From the NCBI GenBank assembly GCA_964369545.1, contig CAYJFA010000006.1:24981-88980 (forward strand): 64,000 nt of DNA. The letters run 5' to 3'. The position numbers and the translations under genes were made by a program. The number at the start of each line of letters is the position of its first letter. The first letter of the stretch is position 1. Under the pieces are notes generated by a model. The model was given only the letters and a program-made list of their open reading frames with translations. It did no database searches and was not told where the DNA came from. This document shows positions 34,350-45,200 of the stretch, piece after piece. Origin of the DNA: BNWE01 sp964369545. GTDB lineage: Bacteria; Pseudomonadota; Alphaproteobacteria; UBA3830.

Positions 34350-35627
34350 ATGAGCATTATCGTAGATATTTTTGGTCGTGAAATTCTTGATTCTAGAGGC
34401 AATCCAACTGTTGAGGTTGAAGTTGAGTTAGAAAGCGGTGTTGTTGCAAGTGCGGCTGTTCCAAGTGGCGCATCTACAGGATCATTTGAAGCGGTTGAGC
34501 TGAGGGATTGCGATAAGTCCAGATATTTAGGAAAGGGTGTTCTAAAAGCTGTAGAAAATGTCAATGTACAAATAGCGGAAGCGCTTATCGGTATGGAGGC
34601 TTCTGAGCAAATTGATATTGATGAAGAAATGATTAACATTGATGGGACCGAAAACAAGGGAAATCTTGGTGCGAATGCGATGTTAGCCGTTAGTCTAGCT
34701 GTAGCAAAAGCAGCAGCCATTGATGGGCAGATGTCTTTCTATAGATATGTTGGTGGTGTTTCAGCATGTACTCTTCCTTTACCTATGCTCAACATTTTGA
34801 ATGGTGGTGCCCATGCTGATAACGGATTAGACATTCAAGAATTTATGATTCTTCCTGTCGGGGCGCAATCTTTTGCTCATGCGCTTAGAATGGGGGCTGA
34901 AATTTATCATTCTCTTAAAAAAGAACTGCATAAAGATGGATTGGCGACCAATGTTGGTGATGAAGGAGGTTTTGCTCCAAATCTTAAAACATCCAAAGAG
35001 GCTTTAGAATATATTTTAAAAGCGATAGAACTTGCAGGTTATAAACCCGACAAAGATATTATGATTGGTTTGGATGTTGCTGCGACAGAATTATATAAAG
35101 ATGGTAAATATCATCTTGCTGGGGAAGAAAAAACTCTGACTTCGCAGGGGATGGTAGAATATTATAAATCACTTATTTCTAGTTATCCTATTATTTCCAT
35201 TGAAGATGGAATGAGTGAAGAAGATTGGAGTGGTTGGAAAAGTTTAACGGAAGCAGTTGGTAAAGAAATTCAGCTGGTTGGAGATGACGTTTTTGTGACG
35301 AATCCTGATCGTATTTCAAGGGGCATTGCGGAAGGCGTCGCGAATGCTGTTTTAATTAAATTAAATCAAATAGGAACACTCACGGAAACACTAAGAGCCA
35401 TTGAAATTACTCATAGGGCAGGCATGAACTCCGTAATTTCTCATCGATCTGGAGAGACAGAAGATACATCTATTGCGGATATTGCTGTCGCTGTAAATTC
35501 TGGTCAAATAAAAACTGGTGCTCCAGCGAGATCTGATCGTGTAGCAAAATATAATCAACTACTGCGAATTGAAGAAGAATTGGGATCTCAAGCGAGATTT
35601 ATCGGCGGTGCAATTTTTAATATATAA
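34350..35627 (+). CDS. eno: Enolase
   Basis: Converts 2-phosphoglycerate to phosphoenolpyruvate. Full-length (425 residues) with REILDSRGNPTVEVEVEL, the GASTGSFEAVELRD loop, NIDGTENKGNLGANAMLAVS, catalytic region NVGDEGGFAPN, the metal sites in GLDVAATELY, IEDGM and VGDDVFVTN, and the signature VLIKLNQIGTLTET with SHRSGETED. It lies 90 bp upstream of gpmI, which catalyses the preceding glycolytic step. Confidence 0.98.
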   Translation: MSIIVDIFGREILDSRGNPTVEVEVELESGVVASAAVPSGASTGSFEAVELRDCDKSRYLGKGVLKAVENVNVQIAEALIGMEASEQIDIDEEMINIDGTENKGNLGANAMLAVSLAVAKAAAIDGQMSFYRYVGGVSACTLPLPMLNILNGGAHADNGLDIQEFMILPVGAQSFAHALRMGAEIYHSLKKELHKDGLATNVGDEGGFAPNLKTSKEALEYILKAIELAGYKPDKDIMIGLDVAATELYKDGKYHLAGEEKTLTSQGMVEYYKSLISSYPIISIEDGMSEEDWSGWKSLTEAVGKEIQLVGDDVFVTNPDRISRGIAEGVANAVLIKLNQIGTLTETLRAIEITHRAGMNSVISHRSGETEDTSIADIAVAVNSGQIKTGAPARSDRVAKYNQLLRIEEELGSQARFIGGAIFNI

Positions 35628-35717
35628 TTTATTTGATGATATTTGCTGTGTTTGTGATGTTTTCATAATCACAGCGATGAAATTTGTTGTCTAATAGATC
35701 TCTCCATGAGGGTATAA

Positions 35718-37250
35718 ATGTCAAAAAAACCTCTTGTTTTGTGTATTTTAGATGGCTTTGGCTATTCGGAAAAACGGGAATTTAATGCTGTTTTTTCTGC
35801 AAAAACACCTGCTATTGATAATTTATGGGAAAAATATCCGCATACTTTGCTTCATGCGGCAGGAATGGAGGTCGGATTACCAGAGGGACAGATGGGTAAT
35901 TCCGAGGTTGGTCATACAGCGATTGGGCTTGGTAGGATAATTTTTCAGGATCTCCCAAGAATTTCTATGTCTGTAAAAAATAATACATTAAAGGATATGC
36001 CGGAGCTGAAAGCAGTGATAGAGCATTTAATGGAAAACGGAAAGCGCTGCCACATGTGGGGTTTGCTTTCTGACGGAGGAATTCATTCTTATATTGAACA
36101 TCTATTTGCTCTGACAGATATCATGCTTGAAAATGGTATAGAGGTTTTTGTACATGCTTGTACCGACGGTCGCGATACTCCTCCAAAAAGCGCAATGCAA
36201 TACATCAAGATGTTTGAAGACAGATTTAAAGGAAAGGCAAAGTTAGCGACGATTGGTGGTAGATATTTTGGAATGGATAGGGATAAACGTTGGGAAAGAA
36301 CCGAACAAGCGTATAATTGTATGATACACCCTATGGTTTTTGAGGATTCCGCTGAAAAATACATATCTCATTGTTATGCAAACGAAATATTTGATGAATT
36401 TATTCCTCCTGCCGCCTTAAACAGTTATGATGGTATCAAAGATGGCGATGCATTTATTGCGTTTAATTTTAGAGCGGACAGAGTGCGACAGATGCTTACC
36501 GCTTTGACAGGCGAGTCTTTTTCTGGATTTACAAGATCATCTGGATTACCAAAAATTTCATATATTATTGGTATGACGGAATATTCTTCTGAGTTTAATG
36601 GCAAAATTGAGGTTATATTTAAAAGAGAAGAAGTAAAAAATTCGCTTGGTGAGATTCTTGCTAGAGCGGGATTAAGGCAATTTCGTGTTGCGGAAACTGA
36701 AAAATATCCTCATGTTACATTTTTCTTTAATGGCGGTATAGAAGGAGCTTTTGAGAATGAAGAACGCTGTTTGATTGATTCTCCTAAAGTGGAGACTTAT
36801 GATCTTGAGCCTGAAATGTCGGCTAAAAAGATAACAAGCGTTGTAATTGATAAATTAAAAAAAGATAATGCTGATGTTTATATTGTAAATTTCGCGAATC
36901 CTGATATGGTCGGGCATACGGGAAATTTTGATGCAACAATAAAATCTATAGAAGCTATGGATTCATGCTTGCAGGAGATCAATGATATTGTTCAAGACAA
37001 AAATGGATGTTTCATTGTTACAGCTGACCATGGCAACGCTGAAGAAATGTTTAGTCCCGAAAAAAAACAACCTCATACGGCGCATACAACAAATAATGTA
37101 ATTTTTATACTTGCATGTAATGATTATAAATCTGCTGAATTATCTGCTGTTGGTGGATTGAAAGATATAGCGCCGACGATATTAGATATACTTAACATTG
37201 GAAAACCATCTGATATGACAGGTAAAAGTCTAATAGAAACTGCTAAATAA
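35718..37250 (+). CDS. gpmI: 2,3-bisphosphoglycerate-independent phosphoglycerate mutase
   Basis: A Mn2+-dependent mutase of 3- and 2-phosphoglycerate, alkaline-phosphatase superfamily, 510 residues. Visible motifs are LCILDGFGYSEK (metal Asp), GNSEVGHTAIGLGR with the catalytic serine, HACTDGRDTPPKSA, GRYFGMDRDKRWERT, NFRADRVRQM, NFANPDMVGHTG and VTADHGNAEEMF. With eno it shows at least lower glycolysis or gluconeogenesis is retained. Confidence 0.98.
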   Translation: MSKKPLVLCILDGFGYSEKREFNAVFSAKTPAIDNLWEKYPHTLLHAAGMEVGLPEGQMGNSEVGHTAIGLGRIIFQDLPRISMSVKNNTLKDMPELKAVIEHLMENGKRCHMWGLLSDGGIHSYIEHLFALTDIMLENGIEVFVHACTDGRDTPPKSAMQYIKMFEDRFKGKAKLATIGGRYFGMDRDKRWERTEQAYNCMIHPMVFEDSAEKYISHCYANEIFDEFIPPAALNSYDGIKDGDAFIAFNFRADRVRQMLTALTGESFSGFTRSSGLPKISYIIGMTEYSSEFNGKIEVIFKREEVKNSLGEILARAGLRQFRVAETEKYPHVTFFFNGGIEGAFENEERCLIDSPKVETYDLEPEMSAKKITSVVIDKLKKDNADVYIVNFANPDMVGHTGNFDATIKSIEAMDSCLQEINDIVQDKNGCFIVTADHGNAEEMFSPEKKQPHTAHTTNNVIFILACNDYKSAELSAVGGLKDIAPTILDILNIGKPSDMTGKSLIETAK

Positions 37251-37327
37251 ACCATTTATTAACCATAAAAATACAAAATTATTAAAGATTGCTGATTAGT
37301 GGAGTATTTTTTGTGTTTTAGGTGGTT

Positions 37328-38944
37328 ATGTCTTCAAAACAATCTTTAAGATCTTTGGAAGAGATAAATATATTTTGCAAAGATAATAAGCGGCTGAGAA
37401 ATTGTTTTTTCTTTTTCTTTTTGGCTGCTATTTGTGGATATGCATCGATAATGCTGTCGTTGTGTCCATATAATGATGACTATTGCAGATATGTAGCCAA
37501 TATGCACGTTGGTACTACTTCAAATGCAAGATATACAACGTTTTTTCTAGAGTTGTTGCTATATTTTTCCAACGTTATAACAGACGCAGCTCCATTTACT
37601 CAGATTTTATCGTGTGCATTTTTAGCATATTCTTCAGTTATTTGTATGAAGATTTTCAATTTAGATATCGATGATAAGTATGCAAAATTATGTCTAATTC
37701 CAATTGTTGTGAATCCATATCTATTAGAATGTTTGATGTATAGATTTGATAGTCCGTTTATTACGCTATCTATATTGTGCTCAGTAATGGCAGCGTATTT
37801 GGCCAAGGCTAATGATAAAAAATCGTTGATCATTCAATCCGTTTTATTGCTGCACAGTTTGTTATTATATCAAGCAGGTCTTTCTGCATATTTTATAATA
37901 TGCGCATATTTGTTTTTGATTGAGCTCTCAAAAAATAACCTCATATCTGTATTGTTAAATATGCGATATTGGTTATATACGTTGTTTATCACCGCTGTTT
38001 CTTATTTCTCATTCACAATGATTATTCGTTATTTCAAAAAAGATGGTAGCGTTTTAATAAACCCAATAAGCCGTGATGGCGTAAAGTGTGTTCTAAAGAA
38101 CATTGGATTATATATATCAAATCTAAGAATTGATTGGTCTGATAATGCCGTCGGGCAAATGTTTTTTTTGTTACTCATTATTTTTTCGATGTTTTTTATT
38201 GCTGATATTTTTAGAAGCTTTAAAAATAAGATTAGGTCAGTTTTTGGAATCGCAATTATCTTGTTGTTTTTACTGTTATTTTTTATAGCACCATTTGGCG
38301 TTTGCCCACTTTTATCAGCAATTGAGCATTTGTGCGGAAATTCTATTTATCTAAGAATTTTATGTTGTTTTGGTATTTTTATTTCAATTATTCTTTATAA
38401 AAATTATTCAATAATTAAAAAACATAAGATTTTAAAAAAAATTTACGTTGTATATTTATGTTGTTTTGGTATTTGGAACATTATTTTTTTAAATTCTGCA
38501 GGAAATGTAATTCATTATTATAGGAAAGCGCAGGAGCAGATATTTTATGATTTAAGTAAGGATATCTCGGAAATAGCACATTACGCGCCTAATAAGTTTT
38601 CTCATATTTGTGTAAAAGGGATGATATCATCTCAAGCACTGCGAAATTTTTCTATGTTATATCCGATAATTAATAGAATAATTCCAGAGAAGTGGAATAC
38701 AGTATCTTATTGCAGTTTTGCTTTGTTTAATCATGAGATAGCAGATTGTATTATGAAATATGGCCTTATTGATAAGGAATTTGATGAAGGCAAATACGTA
38801 TCTAAGACACTTCTTAAATCTCATTTATGGTACGATATTTATTCGGTTGATGAGAAAATATTGTTATGCGAACTAAAGAAAGGGCATAAATTTGAAACAC
38901 CAATGCCGCCGATGTTAAAAATAAGAGATAATAGCTGGAGGTAA
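37328..38944 (+). CDS. GtrII-like membrane glucosyltransferase
   Basis: A polytopic membrane protein of about 538 residues with some ten hydrophobic spans. The region CPYNDDYCRY just after the first span resembles the acidic active-site pair in GtrII (O-antigen glucosyltransferase) proteins, and the mixture of long loops and C-terminal soluble tail fits. The start is ATG 37328 behind AGGTGG; a GTG at 37322 is in frame. It would decorate lipopolysaccharide or another surface glycan on the periplasmic side. An FkbM methyltransferase follows, 53 bp downstream. Assignment rests on general resemblance. Confidence 0.6.
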   Translation: MSSKQSLRSLEEINIFCKDNKRLRNCFFFFFLAAICGYASIMLSLCPYNDDYCRYVANMHVGTTSNARYTTFFLELLLYFSNVITDAAPFTQILSCAFLAYSSVICMKIFNLDIDDKYAKLCLIPIVVNPYLLECLMYRFDSPFITLSILCSVMAAYLAKANDKKSLIIQSVLLLHSLLLYQAGLSAYFIICAYLFLIELSKNNLISVLLNMRYWLYTLFITAVSYFSFTMIIRYFKKDGSVLINPISRDGVKCVLKNIGLYISNLRIDWSDNAVGQMFFLLLIIFSMFFIADIFRSFKNKIRSVFGIAIILLFLLLFFIAPFGVCPLLSAIEHLCGNSIYLRILCCFGIFISIILYKNYSIIKKHKILKKIYVVYLCCFGIWNIIFLNSAGNVIHYYRKAQEQIFYDLSKDISEIAHYAPNKFSHICVKGMISSQALRNFSMLYPIINRIIPEKWNTVSYCSFALFNHEIADCIMKYGLIDKEFDEGKYVSKTLLKSHLWYDIYSVDEKILLCELKKGHKFETPMPPMLKIRDNSWR

Positions 38945-38997
38945 TAGCTGTTAAATAAATTTTTATATTTTTAATATTATCATATTTTCAATAGATT

Positions 38998-39903
38998 ATG
39001 GGGTATAGCATGCAGGAATCTAGTTTTTTTGAAAGGAATAAAGTAGTTTCGTTTTCCATAATTATTGCATGTATGCTCTTTATCGGTATTTTTTTTATGG
39101 AAAAATCAAAGTCTGTAATCAATATGATTCCCATTTTGCGCGGAGAAGTATCGCTCGGAAATAATTTTGTGATTACAACAACAAGAAATGGATATCCTAT
39201 TTTGATTAAAAAAGATGATCCTACTGTTGGTAATCAATTGAGGTTTTCCGGTGATGTCAGATCAATTTTTGACGATATTGTTTTTTCTTTATGCGAAAAA
39301 GGTGGAGTTATTATTGAAGTTGGTGCACATTTTGGATATCGGAGCATTCATTTTGGTAAGTTTTTGGATGGAAACGGAAAAATTTATGCGTTTGAGCCGA
39401 ATTTTGGAGTGTTCTCTAATTTAAGAAAAACAATTTTTTTGAATGAGTTGGATAATACAGTTGTTTTAAAGAATATTGCTATTTCTGATTATAAGGGAAC
39501 TTGCAATATAGATGATTGTTTATCTATAAAAAAATTACATGATGGAACTTTTTCAAAACCAAGAAATATCACGGTTAATTGCAGCACATTAGATGATGAA
39601 ATGGCTACTGAGATGCGACCGATAAAATTATTATCCATAGATATTCCTGGATCGGAATTTTCGATTATTAAAGGAGCATGGAATATAATTAACAGATCAC
39701 CGGACATTATCATGGTAGTCTCTTTTGATAATGATCCAATTAACAAGAACGCAGAGCAAGAATTAAAGCAACTTGAACAAAACAATTTTAATTTTTATGT
39801 TTCCGGCAAGGGCAGTACATTAAAGGAAATAACTCTTCAAGAGCTTTTAAAACCGCAGGAAACAATTTTGGTAATCACCAAAAAGACACTTAAATGTTCT
39901 TAA
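38998..39903 (+). CDS. FkbM-family methyltransferase, membrane-anchored
   Basis: A 301-residue protein with one N-terminal transmembrane helix (VSFSIIIACMLFIGIFFM) and a C-terminal FkbM-type SAM domain. Motif I is GGVIIEVGAHFGYRSIHFGKF, then KIYAFEPNFGVFSNLRK, and LLSIDIPGSEFSIIKGAW corresponds to the family LLKIDVEGxExxVLxGA. Such enzymes usually O-methylate sugars of surface glycans. Position after the GtrII-like gene supports a glycan-modification role, by inference. Confidence 0.82.
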   Translation: MGYSMQESSFFERNKVVSFSIIIACMLFIGIFFMEKSKSVINMIPILRGEVSLGNNFVITTTRNGYPILIKKDDPTVGNQLRFSGDVRSIFDDIVFSLCEKGGVIIEVGAHFGYRSIHFGKFLDGNGKIYAFEPNFGVFSNLRKTIFLNELDNTVVLKNIAISDYKGTCNIDDCLSIKKLHDGTFSKPRNITVNCSTLDDEMATEMRPIKLLSIDIPGSEFSIIKGAWNIINRSPDIIMVVSFDNDPINKNAEQELKQLEQNNFNFYVSGKGSTLKEITLQELLKPQETILVITKKTLKCS

Positions 39904-40030
39904 GTTAATTTTATTTACGTTCAATCAGTTAAGTTTTTCTTGAACAAATACTCATTTTTTCCAAAATAGACATTGTGGGAATCTTTACTTTTCATTATAT
40001 ATTTGTTAGAAATAGTAAAGAGAGGAAAAA

Positions 40031-40483
40031 ATGACAAAAGCTCTAATTAAAATTTTAGTATTTGCTTGTTTTTGTTTTGATTTGCATGCTGAACCATATG
40101 TTAATTTTAGTATATTACCAGAAAATGATGGGCGGCGTGTTCTAAAAACAGAAATTAAAAATCCTGATGTTCAATTGGTGTCTTATAAGATGAGATTTTT
40201 TACCAGAACAGATGATACATCTGAGTGGCAGTTATTAAAGACAAGCAGTGGTCTTGATTATATATTAGAGTTTGATGTAGTTGGTGGAGGTAGAGAATCC
40301 TCATCAATAGATTTGTTTGAAGTATTAAAACGGAACACTGATTTACAACAAATAAAAGTCGAATACGAAGTAATATTTCGTGATCAAAATGGAAGAGAGC
40401 AAATTAGCAATACATTTTCCCGAGAATATAGTCTAGACTGCAAAAATGAAGAATCACTACCTAAGAAAGAGGAAGATAGGTAA
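40031..40483 (+). CDS. Small exported protein of unknown function
   Basis: A 150-residue protein with a clear signal peptide (ALIKILVFACFCFDLHA, cut before EPYVN) and a mature part with beta-strand character (VNFSILPENDGRRVLKTEIK, RTDDTSEWQLLK). It ends in a charged tail (EESLPKKEEDR). I recognise no domain. A GAGGAAAA Shine-Dalgarno supports the start. It is convergent with the immunity genes; 40484-40693 holds nothing further. Confidence 0.65.
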   Translation: MTKALIKILVFACFCFDLHAEPYVNFSILPENDGRRVLKTEIKNPDVQLVSYKMRFFTRTDDTSEWQLLKTSSGLDYILEFDVVGGGRESSSIDLFEVLKRNTDLQQIKVEYEVIFRDQNGREQISNTFSREYSLDCKNEESLPKKEEDR

Positions 40484-40693
40484 AAAAATACGAGAGTTTT
40501 CGAAAATAGATAGCTATAAAAATATCGAAATTCTGATTAGAAATTTAATTATTTTTCATATATTCCTATAATCCATTTTTACAAGAAATACTAACATCTA
40601 TCTGTTTTTGAAACTCTTTCACTTTCCCATATTTTCATGGAGAATAGAAAGATATATATCAGTTCCCGGCGTCCAATCATTTAGATTTCGTCT

Positions 40694-41236
40694 TTAGGTA
40701 AATTTTTTTAATTCAATTATATTGTTTTCTTGCTGTTGAGAGACAGGAATGCTATCTTTATACATATTTAACATAATTTCAGGGTGCTCTTCCATTTCAT
40801 ATTTCCAATCTGGAATATTACCTAGCTTGGATCGCTCTTTTTTTAGAATTTCTATAGCGGTTGGATTTAATTTGTACTTGATACCAGCTTCTATTAGTGA
40901 ATCCAGTGCCGCAATCTTGAAACAATCCTGTAACATATCAACATCATTTTCATCTGCTGTAAGTAATACTCGCATGTCGAGTTCTTTGGCGATGTCTAAA
41001 TCTTCATATTTTCTATTAATGCCTTTAAAATGGCTTTTTGTTTCATTTTTTAAACCGTAGCGAATTATAAAACCAACCCAAGTAAACTTGGTTTCTTCAA
41101 AATAATTAGAAGAAACTAAAAGATCTTGAAAATAATTTCTCTGTAATTTGCCATAGATTTTTAAGGCATTCTCCATCCTAGCGCCGACGAGATCAACACC
41201 ACTAAAGACAAATTTCCAAGGATGAATTGCCGGCAT
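40694..41236 (-). CDS. Orphan toxin immunity protein (second cassette)
   Basis: A protein of about 180 residues related to the neighbouring immunity protein at 41526-42158. Shared features include NYFEETKFTWVGFIIRYGLKN against FFKEAPFEWIAGSIIFQLRN, RSKLGNIPDWKYEM against LSKMGSIPVWTEEM, and NMYKDSI against DLYKSSI. The start is taken as ATG 41236 because an AAGGAG precedes it and because the toxin stop codon in the ancestral frame (TGA at 41240-41238) overlaps it. A longer frame to 41335 merely adds the frame-shifted toxin tail. It probably protects against a related nuclease tip from a sister strain. Confidence 0.78.
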   Translation of the reverse strand: MPAIHPWKFVFSGVDLVGARMENALKIYGKLQRNYFQDLLVSSNYFEETKFTWVGFIIRYGLKNETKSHFKGINRKYEDLDIAKELDMRVLLTADENDVDMLQDCFKIAALDSLIEAGIKYKLNPTAIEILKKERSKLGNIPDWKYEMEEHPEIMLNMYKDSIPVSQQQENNIIELKKFT

Positions 41237-41335
41237 ATCAATGTACTCCTTTATTCCAAGGCAATGCCGTCGGATGTCAGCCCTATAATGCAAAATCGTT
41301 CCTGTTTCTGCAGCTTTAACTTTCAATCTAATCAT
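41237..41335 (-). pseudogene. Displaced toxin C-terminal tail remnant
   Basis: The bases 41240-41320 repeat 42161-42242, the 3' end of the large toxin gene, with two mismatches and one missing base. In frame the remnant encodes VKAAETGTILHYRAD, then the missing T shifts the frame away from the toxin ending ALPWNKGVH. It lies directly upstream of an immunity gene, exactly as in the active cassette. This is the trace of an older toxin tip that was displaced. Confidence 0.85.
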
Positions 41336-42242
41336 TTTTTCGTCACTTATGCATGATTTTTTAGAATTAACAAATACAGGATATAAATTAAAGCGCCTAA
41401 AAAGTCAATATTAAAACAGTGGATAGCTCGTAAATCGTTAATAACAAGAGGATTTCAATTGTAAGTTGTATTGACAAATGGTAACTTTATGGTTTTTGTT
41501 TTTATGTGTCAAAACTACCTCAAGTTTACGAGGCCTTTTTTATATCTTTCTTTTTTTTATTGGGCACAAAGAATTTTAAGTATCGATCGTCATTCGATGT
41601 ATCAATCCCAATGCTTGACTTGTACAAATCGATAACAATTTCGGGTTTTTGCATCCATTTGTCGTTCCAATATTGCGAACCACTGCTTTCTCTTTCGTGC
41701 TCGAGAATTGGATCGCCCATTTCTTCTGTCCAAACTGGAATACTGCCCATTTTCGATAACATTCCCTCGAAAACAGATGTGGGAAAATTATATTTTTCAC
41801 CAACGGCGATTATTTCATTCAACGATAATATTTTATAAAAATCCAATAAAGCATCTCGAGATATAGCATCTGCCGCATGAAAAATCCTATAATCAGGATA
41901 AATATGTTCGCTTATACACATGTATTTTTTGCTGATTCTATCTACCGTAATAGTTCCAAAACAATCTAAGTTGCGTAATTGAAAAATTATTGATCCTGCA
42001 ATCCATTCAAACGGAGCTTCTTTGAAGAAGCCTATCTCCTTTAGAATAGGATCTAAATCCTTGTATATAGCAACAATATCTGCTCCTATGCTAAGCGTTT
42101 TGCTTGTTCCAACTATGTAATGATATGTATTATTACCAAATACGCTATTAGAACTCATTTAATGCACTCCTTTATTCCAAGGCAATGCCGTCGGATTGTC
42201 AGCCCTATAATGCAAAATCGTTCCTGTTTCAGCAGCTTTAAC
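41240..42242 (-). repeat. Direct repeat of toxin 3' end flanking immunity gene
   Basis: Copy A is 41240-41320 (81 bp) and copy B is 42161-42242 (82 bp), in the same orientation. They differ by two substitutions and a single missing T in copy A. The repeat begins in the VKAAETG codons and ends at the toxin stop and immunity ribosome-binding site. The intervening ~840 bp carry the intact immunity gene. Such repeats can support recombination that swaps the tip and immunity cassette. Confidence 0.9.
41526..42158 (-). CDS. Immunity protein for the adjacent giant toxin
   Basis: A 210-residue soluble protein with no signal peptide. The ATG (42158) follows the toxin stop codon TAA with no base between, and AAGGAG lies within the last toxin codons, so translation is coupled. 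This tight toxin-then-immunity order, and a related orphan gene behind a copy of the same toxin tail, make the immunity role likely. Domain features include APFEWIAGSIIFQLRNLDCFGTI and SKMGSIPVWTEEMGDPILEHERE, ending Lys-rich (NKKKKDIKKAS). A short hairpin overlaps its stop codon. Confidence 0.82.
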   Translation of the reverse strand: MSSNSVFGNNTYHYIVGTSKTLSIGADIVAIYKDLDPILKEIGFFKEAPFEWIAGSIIFQLRNLDCFGTITVDRISKKYMCISEHIYPDYRIFHAADAISRDALLDFYKILSLNEIIAVGEKYNFPTSVFEGMLSKMGSIPVWTEEMGDPILEHERESSGSQYWNDKWMQKPEIVIDLYKSSIGIDTSNDDRYLKFFVPNKKKKDIKKAS

Positions 42243-45200
42243 AGCCGCTTTACCACCATATGTTCCTATTTCCCGATAGTCGAAAAACTCTCCTCTAAAT
42301 TGTTTTATAGCATCATTGCATTGAGTTTGTGCCCTTATCAATCTACCTTTTGTATCATAGCCTCTGGCTGTTTCACCGACCTTCATTACTTGTCCAGTTC
42401 TTGCGTTATAAATCTCGTACAATCTACACTCTCCAGTATAAGTATGTGAATTCTTGTTTACAACCGTAGATATACCAAGTTTTACCGAAGATGGATCGTA
42501 GCTAACGGTTCTTTGAGCCAACGGTCGGAACTTTTGCAAAAATCCTTTTGCCTGAGTTTTAAGGGCCGACGCTAAGGCGGTTGCAGCTTTTTTCCCGCTC
42601 AAAGTTGCACATAGCCCTGCTATTTCCATCGTTTTTATGGTATCTGCGAACTCTTTCCGCAACATCGGATCTGATGTAATCTGAGCAGCCATGAATTCAC
42701 TGCTGGTATTTACTGTTGTATCAATAGCAAATCCTGTTCCCTCTTTAACAGCATGGATTTGCCCAACTGCAAGGGTTGCTCCGATAGGTCCTCCGATAGA
42801 AAACCCGCCAATTCCCGCTCCAAGATACTGAGCTGCAGACCATCCGGAAGCCGCCATCGAAAGAATATTCAAGCATCTTTTTGTTGCTTCAGGATGTTCA
42901 TGCATAATCTCCAAAACTTTATGACGAAGTACAGTAAATCTCTGAAGATGAGCTTCGATATCATTTTTTGGATGAAAACCAGCAATTTTTTCCTGAGGAG
43001 TCAAATCACTCGGCAGACGCAGTGTATGCAACATTCTAATTGCATCCATTTCTGATTGAGATTTAGGAGCTAGCGGATCTGATGAGCTTACACGATCAAT
43101 AAGTATTTCTGCTGTTTGATCATGAGTGGTTTCTTCTGTTATAGAAGTTTTAAGTGACTGTGAGACTGTTTGTGTTGGTGCAAGCCTTTTGATTTCTTCA
43201 GCTTCTTTCTCTAAGGCCGCAACATCTATCTCTATGCGTTCATATTCATCCTCAGCGATTTCCGCACTGATATCGTTTGCTATTTTTCTCGCTTCTTCAG
43301 GAGTTTTGCCTGCTGCTATTGCTTCTTCGTATAATTCTTTAGCAGCCTTCTCTTTTAGACTCAGTCTAGACATCACAGTGAAGAGGTCTCCCACTGGAAT
43401 TGAGTAGGAATCGTCTTGGCGTATATGTTCTTCTGGTACTATTTCATGTACAGCGTTTCCAACTTCGATATGTTCTCTGGGATCGGTTGATGTTGCAGAC
43501 ATGCGCGGCGCAAGAATATCGGATGCGACGTCGCGTTGCCCATAGAAAGCGGACCTCGCGAGTAGGGTGCCACCTACGATAAGATTGAACTGTTCTTCTC
43601 CGACAATGGCTGTAAATTCATTGATTTTGCGTTCGATTTCCTTAACATCAATAATACCTCCACCCATGCCGGTGGTAACTCTAGCAGCGTCAGCCATGTT
43701 TTGGATGCCATTTACAAGAGATAAGAATCCAAGGCCGGTTCCAAAATTTCCTCCGCTGGTTTCGCTAAAGAACTCGTTTGTGAGAGATTCTATTACCAAG
43801 TCACCTGTAATTATAGCATCCACGAGTCTCGCTCGAATCTGGGTATCCGTGAGATGAGCGTTTCCAGCCCTGAGAATGAATCTGTCGGCGACAACAGTGG
43901 TTGGAGTTCGCATTGTCTGTCTTTGAGTCTGAGTAACATCGGATATAGAACCGGATACCGATCCAATCATCGCTGTTCCCATTCCAACAATCATTCCAGG
44001 GAAAAATGATCCTACAACAGCGGATACCGGATTAAATGAACCTCCGCTGCTTTCGGTTTTTGAATCGATCGTAGCTGTGCTGACAATATCTGTTGTCGTG
44101 AATGATTCGGTTTCGATTATCATGTCTCTTGCTTCATGATGACCTTGTAAATGAACTGCAGTTGGACACCTAAGCTCGATTAACTCAGCGCTGATCTTAT
44201 TAGGTAGTTGCTGCGTCTGATGAGATATTGTTGTTGTAGTTTGGGATCCAAACGATATACCGAGATTTAGGTAACGTTTAGCAAAAGTACCGGCTATGAC
44301 AGAAGCTGTATCCAGACTGATTCCCAAAGTTACAGCATTGAATAGATTTTTCGCGTCGTCCACTGATCCATAGATACTTGCAGCCGTTTTAATTGCTTCA
44401 GCTATCAGTGCTTTGGAGTTTGCTGCTCGGCGAAGATCTTGCCATGCTCTAACAAGGGGATCCTTTGGAATAGAAGGAGCTCCCCCCATACCAAATAATG
44501 AGAATCCGCTGCTGGATACTTTTGTTTCATCGTGAGAGTGTAGAGTAGCTGATGTTTCATGAAACGTTGACTTTTCTACCAGTAATCTTTGAAGACCTTC
44601 AGCAATTACAGATTCAAATATTAGACTTTGTCCGCTTCTGCTAAGCATCTCTTCTACTTCAAGAATACTTGGATGTGCTATTTCTTGATATCCGTGGCGC
44701 TCTATGGAGGAACTTCCACCTAGCATTCCTCCGCTTTCTTTTTCAGCATGTGACCAATAATGTAAAGCGGTTTTATCAACTCCGATGAGAAGACGTTCTG
44801 TTTCATCAATAAATTTTCTTGTTTTTATAAGAGTTCCACGGATTTCACTTACTTCTCCGCTGATTATGACTTCCTGCGGAGCTGTTATTATAGCGGGGGC
44901 ATGTACCGCTGTTTCGGTCATAGCGTGACCGCCGTCGATGGAGAAATGATGCTGGGTTTTATCGTATCTACCGCTTACATCTACTTCTTTATCCGCATGA
45001 ATACGAACTTTATCCTCTGTCGCGGTAATTTGCGAAGCTACAATAGAGGTTTTTCCTGTAGATGGTACAGTCGGATCTTTTCTAGCAATTAATTCTATGG
45101 AAGTTCCTTTTAAAACAGCGTTTTTTAGATTTATGTTGCTTCCTTCCATCAATACGGGACCTTGCTCTGCTTCGATCGCAAATCTCTGTCTTAATGTATT

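Noticed and set aside
34310..34720. 136-codon minus-strand frame opposite the start of eno
   Set aside because: Low-complexity antisense of a highly conserved enolase gene with no start signal.
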